From assembly GCF_005771535.1 (NCBI RefSeq), contig NZ_VANU01000003.1, positions 151,711 through 215,710 of the forward strand: a DNA stretch of 64,000 nt, given 5' to 3'. The notes under the pieces were generated by a model. The model ran no database searches and had not been told where the DNA came from. It worked only from the letters and a program-made list of their open reading frames with translations. The stretch is from Arcobacter arenosus. GTDB lineage: Bacteria; Campylobacterota; Campylobacteria; Campylobacterales; Arcobacteraceae. This document shows positions 34,731 through 43,616 of this stretch, piece by piece. Position numbers and translations under genes: made by a program. Every line of letters starts with the position of its first letter. Positions within the stretch are counted from its first letter, which is position 1.

Positions 34731-37700
34731 TTAACTTTCTAAAGCCATTTTAGAAGCTAATTTAAAATCTGTTTTTCCACTTCCTAATTTTGGAACATTT
34801 TTAACAATTTTATAAACACTTGGTATCATTAAATTATTATCAAATTCATCTTTTATCTTCTTTTTCAAACTAAATAGTTCTTCTTCATTTATGTTTGAAA
34901 TTAAAGCAACAATTTTTTCACCTTTTTTTTCATCTTTAATTGAGGTTGTAACAACATCAATCTCATCATTTGGTAAAACTCTTCTAATATTCTCTTCAAC
35001 TGCTCCAAGACTAACCATTTCTCCGCCAAGTTTTGCAAACCTTGAATACCTATCAACAATAGTTAAAAAACCATCCTCATCAAGTCTGCCTTTATCACCT
35101 GTTATATAATAAGTTTTACCATCTAATTTTTTTAATACCTCTTTTGTTTTTTCCTTATCTTTTAAATACCCTTTCATAACCTGAACACCAGAAATTAAAA
35201 TCATCCCCTCTTCATTTGTTTCAAGCTCTTTAAAAGTATCTGGGTCTACTATTTTAAATGTTGTTCCAGGGATTGGCATACCTACAGTTCCATTTTTATG
35301 TCCAATTTGAACTGTTCCATCAGGAGCTTTTACTTCTGGAAGATTACATGAAGCCACAGGTGTAGTTTCAGTTACCCCATACCCCTCTAAAATCTCTTTT
35401 TCAAATTTTGTTGTAAAATCTTCCCTAACCTTTGATGATAGTTTTTCAGCTCCTGCAACTACAAGCCTAAGACTAGTAAACATCTCTTTTTTAAGTTTTG
35501 CATTTTTTGTATAAAGCCTAAAAAAAGTAGAAGTTCCGAGTATAATTGTCCCTTTATATTTTTCTACTAACTTACCAATTGCATAACCATCAGTTGGGTC
35601 AGGATGGGATACACATCTAATCCCTTCAATAAGAGGTAAGAAAAGGGTTACAACTGTTCCAAAAGCGTGAAAAAATGGTAAAGAACCAACAAAAACATCT
35701 TCATCATTTACATTTATAATTGCAGCAATTTGTTGACAATTTCCAACAACATTTTGGTGGCTTAATTCAATCCCTTTAGGAATACCTTCACTTCCACTAG
35801 AAAACATTATTAAAGCTGTGTCATCTTTTTTAGTTCTTTTTATATGCAAATCTTTTAGTAAAAAAGTAGGTAAAATAATTACACTTAAAAGAGTTAATAA
35901 ACCTTTAACTTTTGTAATTTGACTTTTCATATCTTCAACATATAAAATCTCACATATATCCAATACCTCATCAATATCAACACCTTTTTCTTTTAATTTA
36001 ACTATAAACTTTTTAGAGGTGATTATTGTTTGAATTTCTGCTTTTTTAACACTTTCAACTAAAGCTTGTATTGATGCAGTAAAATTTAAATTTATCGCCG
36101 TTTTACCTAACATTAAAACTGATGTATTTAAAAAAGCTCCACCGGCACTTGCAGGGAGTAGAAGTCCAATATTTTGTCCTTTTACTTTTCTTTTCATAAT
36201 ATTTTTAAAAAGAATTGAAGCTGTTAAAAATTTATATGCTGTTAATTCAACTCCAGTTGAATCTGCAAAAATCAGGTCCCCTTTAATCTGTTTTAATCTA
36301 TCAAATATCATTTCAGGAATAGTATCAAGAGTTTTAGTGTGTTCTTTCCATGAAACTGCAGATAAAGTTTTAACAGCTTTTTTAACCGTAACTACATTTG
36401 CTTTATCTTTCTTCATTGCCCTTGAAAAAGATACTGTAACACAATTAATTCTTTTACTTTTTTTATATTTTTTGTTTGCTCTACTAAACATAGACTCCCA
36501 TAGTCCTCTAATATAAAAGGCTATTACAGGTACATCAGTTTTTGTTTGTTTCAAAATTAATTCAAAACCTCTTTTAAACTCGCCTAAATGTCCATTTCTA
36601 GTAATTCCACCCTCTGGAAAAAGTACAACTACACTTCCTTTATCAAGCTCTTTTGCTACTTTTTTAATGGTCTGTTTACTTGCATCATTAGATATAGGAA
36701 TTGCTTTAAAAAGTTTTAAAAGCCAATTTAAATACCATTTTTCATAGATTGGTTTATGCATTACAAATTTTATCTGTCTTGGGCTACTCATTAAAATCAC
36801 TGCCCAATCTATCCATGATACATGATTTCCTAAAAGTAAAACTCCACCTGAAGAGGGGATATGCTTAAGCCCTTGAACCTCTAAATTGTATTTTAATCCA
36901 ACAATAAACTTCATAAATAATAAAACCAAAGATTGTGGCAACATATAAATGGTATATGCCATTCCTACTATTGTTATAAATAGTATTAAATATATTGTAT
37001 TTAAAGGATCAAGATTGTTTAAAGACACAAATGTTGTGATACTAAGCATCAAAAACATTGCTAATGAATGAAACCAATTGTTCCCAGCTAAGATTGTCCC
37101 TAAATTTTTCTTTTTTGCATTAAATTGAATTAAAGAGTTTAAAGGGACTACAAAAAGTCCACCAAAAATACCAAAAGTTAAAAAGCAAAGAGCTAATAAA
37201 GTACCACTATCAACCAATGTAGAAAGATACATCATAACAGCCATACCAATAGCTGCAAGGGGAATTGTTCCTACTTCAATATAATGCCTTGATAGTTTAG
37301 AATATATAATTGAACCAATTGCAATACCAATTCCTGATGCTGCTATTACACCATTTATAACAAATACATCTGTTATATTTAAATATTGTTTTGCAAAGGA
37401 TGGAAAAACAGCCATAAGACCTTGGGACACTCCCCAAAAAACCGATAAACCAATAACTGATAAAAATATTACATTATTTGAATAGATTATTTGAATATTT
37501 TTCTTTAAAATCTTCCCTTGAAGAAACGCCTTTCTTTCAAGCTCTAAACTTTCATTTTTTACATATAATGTTTTTAATCTTCTTAAAACAACTAAAGATA
37601 CTAACATCTCTAAAAAAGCAACTGGAACAATATAATAAGTTAGTGGTAAAATTGCATCTAAGAGTTGCTCTTTTGTTTCTAAAACTTGTAAATTATTTGT

Positions 37701-38207
37701 ATTATAAAAAGATTCAAATACAAAAGACCCACTTGCTATTGAAAATAAAATTGCTATTATTGATACTGCTTGTAAACTAGCATTTCCTTTTGCTAAGTTT
37801 TTCTTTCCCCAAATATCTATAATAATACCAAATTTAGCAGGGGAATAAATTGCGCTTTGAACTGCTAATAATACAAGATTTAACATAGCCAAATAGAAGT
37901 TTCCACTTAAATATGAAAATACCATTAAGACTGATAAAGAAAAAGATGAGATTGCTCCATAGATTAATATATTTTTTTTATTATATTTATCTGATAAATA
38001 TCCACTTATTGTAAAAAGAAGTATAAAAGGGATAATTATCATTGCATTTATAACAGATATCCAAACAACTTGCTCACTTCCATCAAATATTTTAAAAGCA
38101 ATATTTTGTAAAAAAACTTTATGTGCAACATCCACAATTACATTACAAAAAACAACAAATAAAAACGCTAATTTTATAATTAATAAATTACTTGATAACC
38201 TACTCAT
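34731..38207 (-). CDS. Fused MFS transporter / acyltransferase / acyl-ACP synthetase (Aas-LplT type)
   Basis: 1158 residues in three parts. Residues 1-430 are a 12-helix MFS transporter resembling the lysophospholipid flippase LplT. Residues 430-640 are a PlsC acyltransferase with the NHVSWID (H-x4-D) motif near 459 and FPEGGITR. Residues 650-1150 are an AMP-forming acyl-ACP/CoA ligase with the SSGSEGIPKG motif near 800, GYGVTETTPV and a TGD-x-GR-type loop. In E. coli LplT and Aas are separate; here transport, activation and re-acylation of lysophospholipid would be joined in one polypeptide. A MerR-type regulator gene lies 2 bp upstream. Confidence 0.9.
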   Translation of the reverse strand: MSRLSSNLLIIKLAFLFVVFCNVIVDVAHKVFLQNIAFKIFDGSEQVVWISVINAMIIIPFILLFTISGYLSDKYNKKNILIYGAISSFSLSVLMVFSYLSGNFYLAMLNLVLLAVQSAIYSPAKFGIIIDIWGKKNLAKGNASLQAVSIIAILFSIASGSFVFESFYNTNNLQVLETKEQLLDAILPLTYYIVPVAFLEMLVSLVVLRRLKTLYVKNESLELERKAFLQGKILKKNIQIIYSNNVIFLSVIGLSVFWGVSQGLMAVFPSFAKQYLNITDVFVINGVIAASGIGIAIGSIIYSKLSRHYIEVGTIPLAAIGMAVMMYLSTLVDSGTLLALCFLTFGIFGGLFVVPLNSLIQFNAKKKNLGTILAGNNWFHSLAMFLMLSITTFVSLNNLDPLNTIYLILFITIVGMAYTIYMLPQSLVLLFMKFIVGLKYNLEVQGLKHIPSSGGVLLLGNHVSWIDWAVILMSSPRQIKFVMHKPIYEKWYLNWLLKLFKAIPISNDASKQTIKKVAKELDKGSVVVLFPEGGITRNGHLGEFKRGFELILKQTKTDVPVIAFYIRGLWESMFSRANKKYKKSKRINCVTVSFSRAMKKDKANVVTVKKAVKTLSAVSWKEHTKTLDTIPEMIFDRLKQIKGDLIFADSTGVELTAYKFLTASILFKNIMKRKVKGQNIGLLLPASAGGAFLNTSVLMLGKTAINLNFTASIQALVESVKKAEIQTIITSKKFIVKLKEKGVDIDEVLDICEILYVEDMKSQITKVKGLLTLLSVIILPTFLLKDLHIKRTKKDDTALIMFSSGSEGIPKGIELSHQNVVGNCQQIAAIINVNDEDVFVGSLPFFHAFGTVVTLFLPLIEGIRCVSHPDPTDGYAIGKLVEKYKGTIILGTSTFFRLYTKNAKLKKEMFTSLRLVVAGAEKLSSKVREDFTTKFEKEILEGYGVTETTPVASCNLPEVKAPDGTVQIGHKNGTVGMPIPGTTFKIVDPDTFKELETNEEGMILISGVQVMKGYLKDKEKTKEVLKKLDGKTYYITGDKGRLDEDGFLTIVDRYSRFAKLGGEMVSLGAVEENIRRVLPNDEIDVVTTSIKDEKKGEKIVALISNINEEELFSLKKKIKDEFDNNLMIPSVYKIVKNVPKLGSGKTDFKLASKMALES

Positions 38208-38209
38208 AA

Positions 38210-38845
38210 TTAACTCTTTTTAAACTCAATAATTGTATGTCTGTTAAAAATATAAGGCTTAAAAGAGTTTAATATATTTAAAACTAAAACCTCTGGTAAA
38301 AAGCCAGTTTTTTCTAAAACCTTTGTACTAAGTTGCCTTTCAAGTAAAGCTAATTTTTTACTTGTTTTTACATATTCATTTATAAGTTCATTAGCAATTT
38401 CATAACCTCTTAACTCTTCATATACTTTTAAAACTTCAACTTCTGTTTTGAAATATATATCTTTATTATCAACTAAATCTAAATCAATCGCTTCTTTTAT
38501 AATCTCTTCATCTAAATCTTTTTTTGAAATTGGATTTTTAATCTCACTTGATAACATCTCAATCGATTGTAATATAAGTTCAGACCTTTCATCAAAATTT
38601 ATATTATAGTAATCAAAAAGCTCTTTTATATAGTCAATAGAGAAACTAAGATTATCTTTAAAATATTTAATCATATTCAAAACAGATACAGTAATCTCAG
38701 GATAATATTTCATATTTCTTGAAGTATTTACAGTATTTGGAAGTAAGCCTTTTTTACTATAAAATGATATAGTATGGTTAGAAAGATTAGTTTCTTCTAC
38801 CAACTCACTCATCTTATAATATGGTTTTTCATCAATAATTTTCAT
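38210..38845 (-). CDS. MerR-family transcriptional regulator
   Basis: 211 residues. The N-terminal winged-helix domain reads YYKMSELVEETNLSNHTISFYSKKGLLPNTVNTSRNMKYYPEITVSVLNMIKYFKDNLSFSIDYIKELF, the MerR pattern. The rest is helical and has no Cys cluster, so an organic or stress ligand is more likely than a metal. It abuts the Aas-type fusion gene by 2 bp and probably controls that lipid-repair unit. Upstream lies a gap of about 130 bp without other features. Confidence 0.85.
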   Translation of the reverse strand: MKIIDEKPYYKMSELVEETNLSNHTISFYSKKGLLPNTVNTSRNMKYYPEITVSVLNMIKYFKDNLSFSIDYIKELFDYYNINFDERSELILQSIEMLSSEIKNPISKKDLDEEIIKEAIDLDLVDNKDIYFKTEVEVLKVYEELRGYEIANELINEYVKTSKKLALLERQLSTKVLEKTGFLPEVLVLNILNSFKPYIFNRHTIIEFKKS

Positions 38846-38973
38846 CTTTAATCCCTAAAAGTGAAGAGTTATACTCCTTACTTTTGAAATTATAGAGAAA
38901 TTTAAAATGAAAAACAAGAGTATTACTCTTTAGTTTTTGCTTATGTAACTGTTTAGTAATTTATAGTTTTAGC

Positions 38974-40479
38974 CTAAGCGTTACTAAACTCTTTTATCAT
39001 TGCTAAAACTTCTGATTTAGTTGCAGCATCTTCTCTAGCAATAAGTCCTTTTTCTAGAGTTTTTAGTTTTGTTAATGCTGTATCTATTCTTTCTAAGAAT
39101 TCTTGTGTAGGGTTTTCTTCAGTTTTTGTATCGTTTTGTTTTAAATTACCTTCTTCTGATTTTACGATAGCTTGCCCGTTAACTCTTTTTTCCATAGCAG
39201 CTACTTCTTTTTCAATTTTACTTAATAACTTTTCAATCTCATCTTCATTGTAGTTTCCATCTTTTATTTCTTCTTTTAACTTTCTAAGAAGCTCTTGTAA
39301 AGATTCAAGTTCAGAAACGGTAAAACCTGTTTTAATTAAAGAGAATATATCTTCAACCATAGCCCTTAGCTTTTCTATATCTTCTTTTTCATTTTTTTTA
39401 GAGTTTATATTATTGTTTTTTTCATCATCTTTATTTTCATTTTCCTGATAATTATTAAAAAAATTTAAAACCCTATTTAAAAAACTTATCATTTCTGATG
39501 CATCTCCACCAAATTTTCTTGCCCCCTCTTCAAGGTCATCGATTTCGCCTTTAAAATAGTTTTTTATATTTGCCAAAGTTGAAAACTCTTTTTTTGGATT
39601 CTTTTCATGATTTCCTGGAACTATATTTCCATTTTCATCTTCCATAAGTCCACTTCCAAAAGAAGACCATAAATTGGCACTTAATTTCATATATTCACTT
39701 ACATCTAAATTTGATAGAAATTTAACAAATTCATGTTTTAAATCTGCATCTTTTGAAAAAACAGAATTTTCAAACCAGAAATCATCACCTGCTTTAAAAC
39801 TATTATATCTTTGTAAACCCATACTGTATTTTTCATCTATTATAGAACTATCCTCTAAAGAATTTTTATATGAAGTTAAAATATTTTTATAGGCATTTGC
39901 ATAAGGCATTGCTTGCTCTTTACCCACCACACCTGAAAGTGCTATATGGGAGTTTGACATTGTTGAAAAGAAAAAATCAAATTCAGTAGCAGTCATATTT
40001 TTAAAATATTCACTTGTATTAACATCATCTAATCCATAATTAATATAACCGTTTTCTACATCTACGCTATAACTTGCTTTTAATTCCATCCCTGAAAGAT
40101 ATCTACTAGCCCCCATACTCATATCAAAAGAGAAAGTTAAAATTTCACTTTTTGACATAGTTGAAGTTGTTTCAAATACCGCTTTTTGCATATCTATATC
40201 TCCAAATGAAGCAGCCATCCCAAAAGCTATAGATTTTTCAAATCCAGACTCTTCACCAATAAGCTTTAAATGAGCACTTTTTTCATCATCACTTAAACTA
40301 TTGAAATACTCAAAATCAAATAAATCAACTTTTTCAGACGTTGAAGGCTCATCTTTTTTATTAGATGTTTCAGCTAGTGTTTGTTGAAAACTATTTGTTT
40401 CATTTTGAGACTTAGCAACTTTTCTATAACTTATACTTTCATAGCTACTATATGATACGTGTGTTGATGAAACTGTCAT
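38974..40479 (-). CDS. Unrecognised 501-residue protein, paralogue of the protein at 42.4 kb
   Basis: The N-terminus is Ser/Tyr/Asn-rich (VSSTHVSYSSYESISY) with no signal peptide. A middle region contains YFNSLSDDEKSAHLKLIGEE and FGMAASFGDIDMQKAVFE. The C-terminal third is a predicted coiled coil (IKTGFTVSELESLQELLRKLKEEIKDG and EDEIEKLLSKIEKEVAAMEKRV). That coiled coil aligns with the one at 42384-43559 (METGLTKTELESIEKLMNQIKEKI, ELEDKIKQIQKRVIG). The disordered N-terminus recalls substrates of flagellar type III export; secretion is inference. It follows the 259-residue gene by 14 bp. Confidence 0.65.
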   Translation of the reverse strand: MTVSSTHVSYSSYESISYRKVAKSQNETNSFQQTLAETSNKKDEPSTSEKVDLFDFEYFNSLSDDEKSAHLKLIGEESGFEKSIAFGMAASFGDIDMQKAVFETTSTMSKSEILTFSFDMSMGASRYLSGMELKASYSVDVENGYINYGLDDVNTSEYFKNMTATEFDFFFSTMSNSHIALSGVVGKEQAMPYANAYKNILTSYKNSLEDSSIIDEKYSMGLQRYNSFKAGDDFWFENSVFSKDADLKHEFVKFLSNLDVSEYMKLSANLWSSFGSGLMEDENGNIVPGNHEKNPKKEFSTLANIKNYFKGEIDDLEEGARKFGGDASEMISFLNRVLNFFNNYQENENKDDEKNNNINSKKNEKEDIEKLRAMVEDIFSLIKTGFTVSELESLQELLRKLKEEIKDGNYNEDEIEKLLSKIEKEVAAMEKRVNGQAIVKSEEGNLKQNDTKTEENPTQEFLERIDTALTKLKTLEKGLIAREDAATKSEVLAMIKEFSNA

Positions 40480-40493
40480 AATATCTCCTATAT

Positions 40494-41273
40494 TTATATT
40501 GTAAGTTGTTTTGTAGTTCTAGTATAACTATTTAATATTGCATTATTTTCTTCAATTCTTTTTGCATACAATTCTTTTATCTCATCCATATTTTCAAATA
40601 CTTTATTCATATTAATTGCACCAGTCCATGACTTTTTTGTTTCTTCATAATATTCTCTAAATCTATCAAAATCTGAAAATAATTTATCTTTTGTAGTAAA
40701 TGTATCAGTGGAATGATTTGAATTATCTATTAAGGTATTATTTTCTAAATCTAATATGATTTTATCACCATTATTATGAATATGTTCAGACATCTCCATA
40801 AGAGAAACCATTGCCAGAGTAAAAAAATAATCATCTTTTTTAGTATCTTTTTTAGCGTCTAATTCATTATCAAAATAGATTTTATTTAATATATCATCAT
40901 TTGTTAATTGAGATAAAGCCATTAAACCTGATGCTTTGCCAATTTTTTCTGAATCTGCATTAAATATCACTTCTAAAGAGCTGTAAGTCATCTTTTTATA
41001 ATCTTCATAAGCAATATCTGCTGGTTGCAAGTTTTCAATATCATTATAATTGGTTGATAAACTATTTAAAATATTTTGCACATCATGAGGATCTATAGTA
41101 CTTGTACTACCTGAAAAATCTGTTCTTTGTTCATATATAGTTTCAATTCTCTTATTAATATTTTCTAAAGAATAATAAGTTTTTGAAACAATTTCTTTTT
41201 GATTATAATTAGAAGTTTTGTTAGTCTTTGTTACTTCAGATATCATATTTATATAGCTAGTCCCAACATTCAT
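40494..41273 (-). CDS. Unrecognised 259-residue protein
   Basis: Start set at the ATG at 41273, which has an AAGGAG site at 7 bases; a TTG two codons upstream would abut that site. The protein is helical and acidic, opens with a Thr/Ser/Asn-rich stretch (NVGTSYINMISEVTKTNKTSNYNQKE), and has no signal peptide or membrane helix. Segments include NSLSTNYNDIENLQPADIAYEDYKKMTYSSLEVIF and FDRFREYYEETKKSWTGAINMNKVFENMDEIKELYAKRI. No family recognised. It is the first gene after the TGTGAC repeats and is transcribed with the 501-residue gene. Confidence 0.65.
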   Translation of the reverse strand: MNVGTSYINMISEVTKTNKTSNYNQKEIVSKTYYSLENINKRIETIYEQRTDFSGSTSTIDPHDVQNILNSLSTNYNDIENLQPADIAYEDYKKMTYSSLEVIFNADSEKIGKASGLMALSQLTNDDILNKIYFDNELDAKKDTKKDDYFFTLAMVSLMEMSEHIHNNGDKIILDLENNTLIDNSNHSTDTFTTKDKLFSDFDRFREYYEETKKSWTGAINMNKVFENMDEIKELYAKRIEENNAILNSYTRTTKQLTI

Positions 41274-41442
41274 ATCCAAACTCCTTATTTATTCATATGA
41301 AATTATAACACTAGAAAAACTCTTAATCACATTTTTTTCTACCACAAAAAATTATATTTTTTTTAAATTTTAAAAGAAACACTAAAAATACGTAGATAAA
41401 AGAATATAATAAAATTTTATACTTTTAAAAAAGAGTAGAATT

Positions 41443-41460
41443 TGTGACAGAGGGTGTGAC
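41443..41460. promoter_or_regulatory. TGTGAC direct repeat, copy 1
   Basis: TGTGAC-N6-TGTGAC with a 12-bp period, upstream of the 259/501-residue operon and downstream of the regulator gene. The same arrangement occurs at 42310-42327. OmpR-type regulators bind direct repeats spaced about one helical turn. Confidence 0.6.
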
Positions 41461-41488
41461 AGATAAAAATTCTATTAAACTGATTACT

Positions 41489-42178
41489 TTAAAAAACAGG
41501 TGTTAATTTAAATCCTTGAGGAGGAACAGCTTCTATTAATTTATGCTCCAATTTTGCCCTTAACCTGTAAACTAAAGTTCTAATTGCACCATTTGTTACT
41601 TGTGATTGAGGCCAGATAATATATTCAATCTCATAAAAAGAAACAGGACTTCCCTTTGCTTCAACAAGTATACTTAATAGTTTTCTCTCTTTTACACTAA
41701 GTTTTATTGGAGTTGTTTTAAAAAAAAGTGATTGAGTTTCCATATCAAAATAGTAATCAAATCCTAAAGGGGTACATCTTTTATCTATAATTAATTGATT
41801 TAATCTATTTATTTTAAACATTGCCAATAATAAAGCTGATTTTAGTTCATTTTTATTAATTGGTTTTAAAAGATAACTTATTGGGTTTGTTTCAATTGCC
41901 CTTGTCATGGTTTCATCATCATCACAAGTAGTAAGATAAATAATAGGTATATTTTTTAATTTCTGTATCTCTTTTGCAAGCTCAATTCCATCTTCTCCAT
42001 TTTCTAAATTTATGCCCATAGTAATAATATCGGGGAATTTCATATCTATTACTTTAAGAGTATCTGTGTAGTTTGAAACGATGTTAATAACTTCATAACC
42101 AAACCCAAGAATAGTATTTTTTATATTAATAGCTTCTGCATTTTCTTTTTCTACAATTAAAATCTTTGCTTTATTCAT
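41489..42178 (-). CDS. OmpR-type response regulator with phosphoacceptor Asp replaced by Gly
   Basis: 229 residues. A receiver domain (residues 1-120) is followed by a winged-helix OmpR DNA-binding domain (LSVKERKLLSILVEAKGSPVSFYEIEYIIWPQSQVTNGAIRTLVYRLRAKL). In the receiver the switch Thr (YLTTCDDD) and Lys (LLKPIN) are kept. The segment that should read PDIILMDINL reads PDIITMGINL, so the phosphoacceptor is Gly (ATG GGC at about 42018). The N-terminal acidic pair is also altered (VEKEN). The protein should not be phosphorylated in the usual way. No histidine kinase is beside it. TGTGAC repeats flank it on both sides. Confidence 0.85.
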   Translation of the reverse strand: MNKAKILIVEKENAEAINIKNTILGFGYEVINIVSNYTDTLKVIDMKFPDIITMGINLENGEDGIELAKEIQKLKNIPIIYLTTCDDDETMTRAIETNPISYLLKPINKNELKSALLLAMFKINRLNQLIIDKRCTPLGFDYYFDMETQSLFFKTTPIKLSVKERKLLSILVEAKGSPVSFYEIEYIIWPQSQVTNGAIRTLVYRLRAKLEHKLIEAVPPQGFKLTPVF

Positions 42179-42237
42179 ATTAGACCTAAAAAAATATAAT
42201 AAAATTATAGTAAAATAATCTTATTCTTTATACTTTA

Positions 42238-42259
42238 GATTTTTAAAATTCTAAAAATC
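42238..42259. promoter_or_regulatory. Inverted repeat upstream of the pseudo-receiver regulator
   Basis: A perfect 8-bp dyad (GATTTTTA with TAAAAATC) around a 6-base centre, nested inside a second pair of arms (ATTCTTTA near 42223, TAAAGAAT near 42273). It lies in the divergent gap between the regulator and the 391-residue gene. Possible autoregulatory site; AT-rich, so chance is not excluded. Confidence 0.4.
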
Positions 42260-42309
42260 ATAATCTAGACACTAAAGAATAGAGTCTTAAAATTAAAAAA
42301 AGTTAAAAC

Positions 42310-42327
42310 TGTGACTGTAGTTGTGAC
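42310..42327. promoter_or_regulatory. TGTGAC direct repeat, copy 2
   Basis: TGTGAC-TGTAGT-TGTGAC, a 12-bp period identical to copy 1. It stands 57 bp before the 391-residue gene, just upstream of possible -10 boxes TATACT (42338) and TACAAT (42353). Confidence 0.6.
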
Positions 42328-42383
42328 ACTCTTTAGGTATACTTTTCTTGTTTACAATATTAAAATGTTAAAAGGCTTTTTAA

Positions 42384-43559
42384 ATGCAAATTAAATCATC
42401 ACTAGATAGCTTGAATAAAAACTCCTTTAAGGCACAAAATAATAATGAAAGATTAGAAAACTCCTCTTTTCATAAACTTCTAATTAAAGAAAATTCACAA
42501 AATAATATTCATAAAGAAGTTCCTGTTCATCTAGAAAAATATGATGATTCAAAACTAACTCAAGAGCAATTTGATAAGTTAATAGATAAACTTGATTTAA
42601 ATTATTTAACCCAAGATGAAAAAGAGCTTTATAAATCAATCATTGATAATGGATACATTAGCAATGAAGAGATAAAAGGTTTATCCTATGAAGAGATGAA
42701 AACCTTAGGTAAATTTGTTTTCAAAAAGGATGAATCAGGTGAATATATAGATGAAACCCTTTTAAATAGTGATATAAAAGCTGGAACTCTTTTAAGTACT
42801 GCCGTTATTAGTGACAATGATGAGTTTAATGAATCTGTATTTAAAATGGTTGAAAACCTTGAAAAAGATGAAGATATTACAAGCTTCATGTACTTAATTA
42901 CTGGAACATTCCACAGTAATAAGCTTATTGCATTTCCCCAATTACAAGAAATAGACTACAAAGGTAAGGATATTAAAGAGTTTTTAGAGGATAAAATTTC
43001 TACTTTTGAGGGTATGCTTGAAGTTTCTGCAAATAATGAGCTAAGTAAAGTACTTAAAGGTGTTATCAATCAATTTGATGACTTATTAAGTCTTTTTAAT
43101 AGTATCTCAAAAAATAAAGATGAACCAACTACAAAGAGTTCTTATGAAGTAGATATTACCCAAAAACTTATAGATGATTTAATCTCTTTAATGGAAACAG
43201 GATTAACTAAAACTGAACTTGAATCCATAGAAAAACTAATGAATCAAATAAAAGAAAAAATAGAAGATTCAAAAGAAAAAAAAGTATCAGAGGATAAAAT
43301 AAAAGAACTTATTAAAGAGCTTGAAGACAAAATAAAACAGATACAAAAAAGAGTGATAGGTAATGATAAGATTGAAATTGAAAAGGACTCAAAAAATATA
43401 AAGGATGATGAGTTATCAGTAAATATGCAAGAGTTCAAATCAATTCTACAAAGTCTGAAAATTGCCCTTGAAGAAACGAAAGAAAAGGCTGCAAATAAAA
43501 CCAATCCTCTTTCTAGTCATGAAGAGTTGAGATTAAGAGAACAACTTAATCAAAACTAA
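42384..43559 (+). CDS. Unrecognised 391-residue protein, paralogue of the 501-residue protein
   Basis: N-terminus Ser/Asn-rich without signal peptide (IKSSLDSLNKNSFKAQNNNERLENSSFHKLL). A helical middle (LTQDEKELYKSIIDNGYISNEEIKGLSYEEMKTLGKFVF; FNESVFKMVENLEKDEDITSFMYLITGTFHSNK) is followed by a C-terminal coiled coil matching that of the 501-residue protein in order and spacing, including the K-R-V end of the second helix. The N-terminal halves differ. It is divergent from the regulator gene, behind TGTGAC copy 2, and ends at a strong terminator. Confidence 0.65.
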   Translation: MQIKSSLDSLNKNSFKAQNNNERLENSSFHKLLIKENSQNNIHKEVPVHLEKYDDSKLTQEQFDKLIDKLDLNYLTQDEKELYKSIIDNGYISNEEIKGLSYEEMKTLGKFVFKKDESGEYIDETLLNSDIKAGTLLSTAVISDNDEFNESVFKMVENLEKDEDITSFMYLITGTFHSNKLIAFPQLQEIDYKGKDIKEFLEDKISTFEGMLEVSANNELSKVLKGVINQFDDLLSLFNSISKNKDEPTTKSSYEVDITQKLIDDLISLMETGLTKTELESIEKLMNQIKEKIEDSKEKKVSEDKIKELIKELEDKIKQIQKRVIGNDKIEIEKDSKNIKDDELSVNMQEFKSILQSLKIALEETKEKAANKTNPLSSHEELRLREQLNQN

Positions 43560-43584
43560 TAATGGGTAAAAGTTTACCCATTAT
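43559..43584. terminator. Hairpin terminator
   Basis: A 12-bp stem (ATAATGGGTAAA with TTTACCCATTAT) and a 2-base tip directly after the stop of the 391-residue gene, between converging units. Confidence 0.75.
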
Positions 43585-43616
43585 ATTGCTATATTTATCT
43601 ATTAATCATCTTCAAG

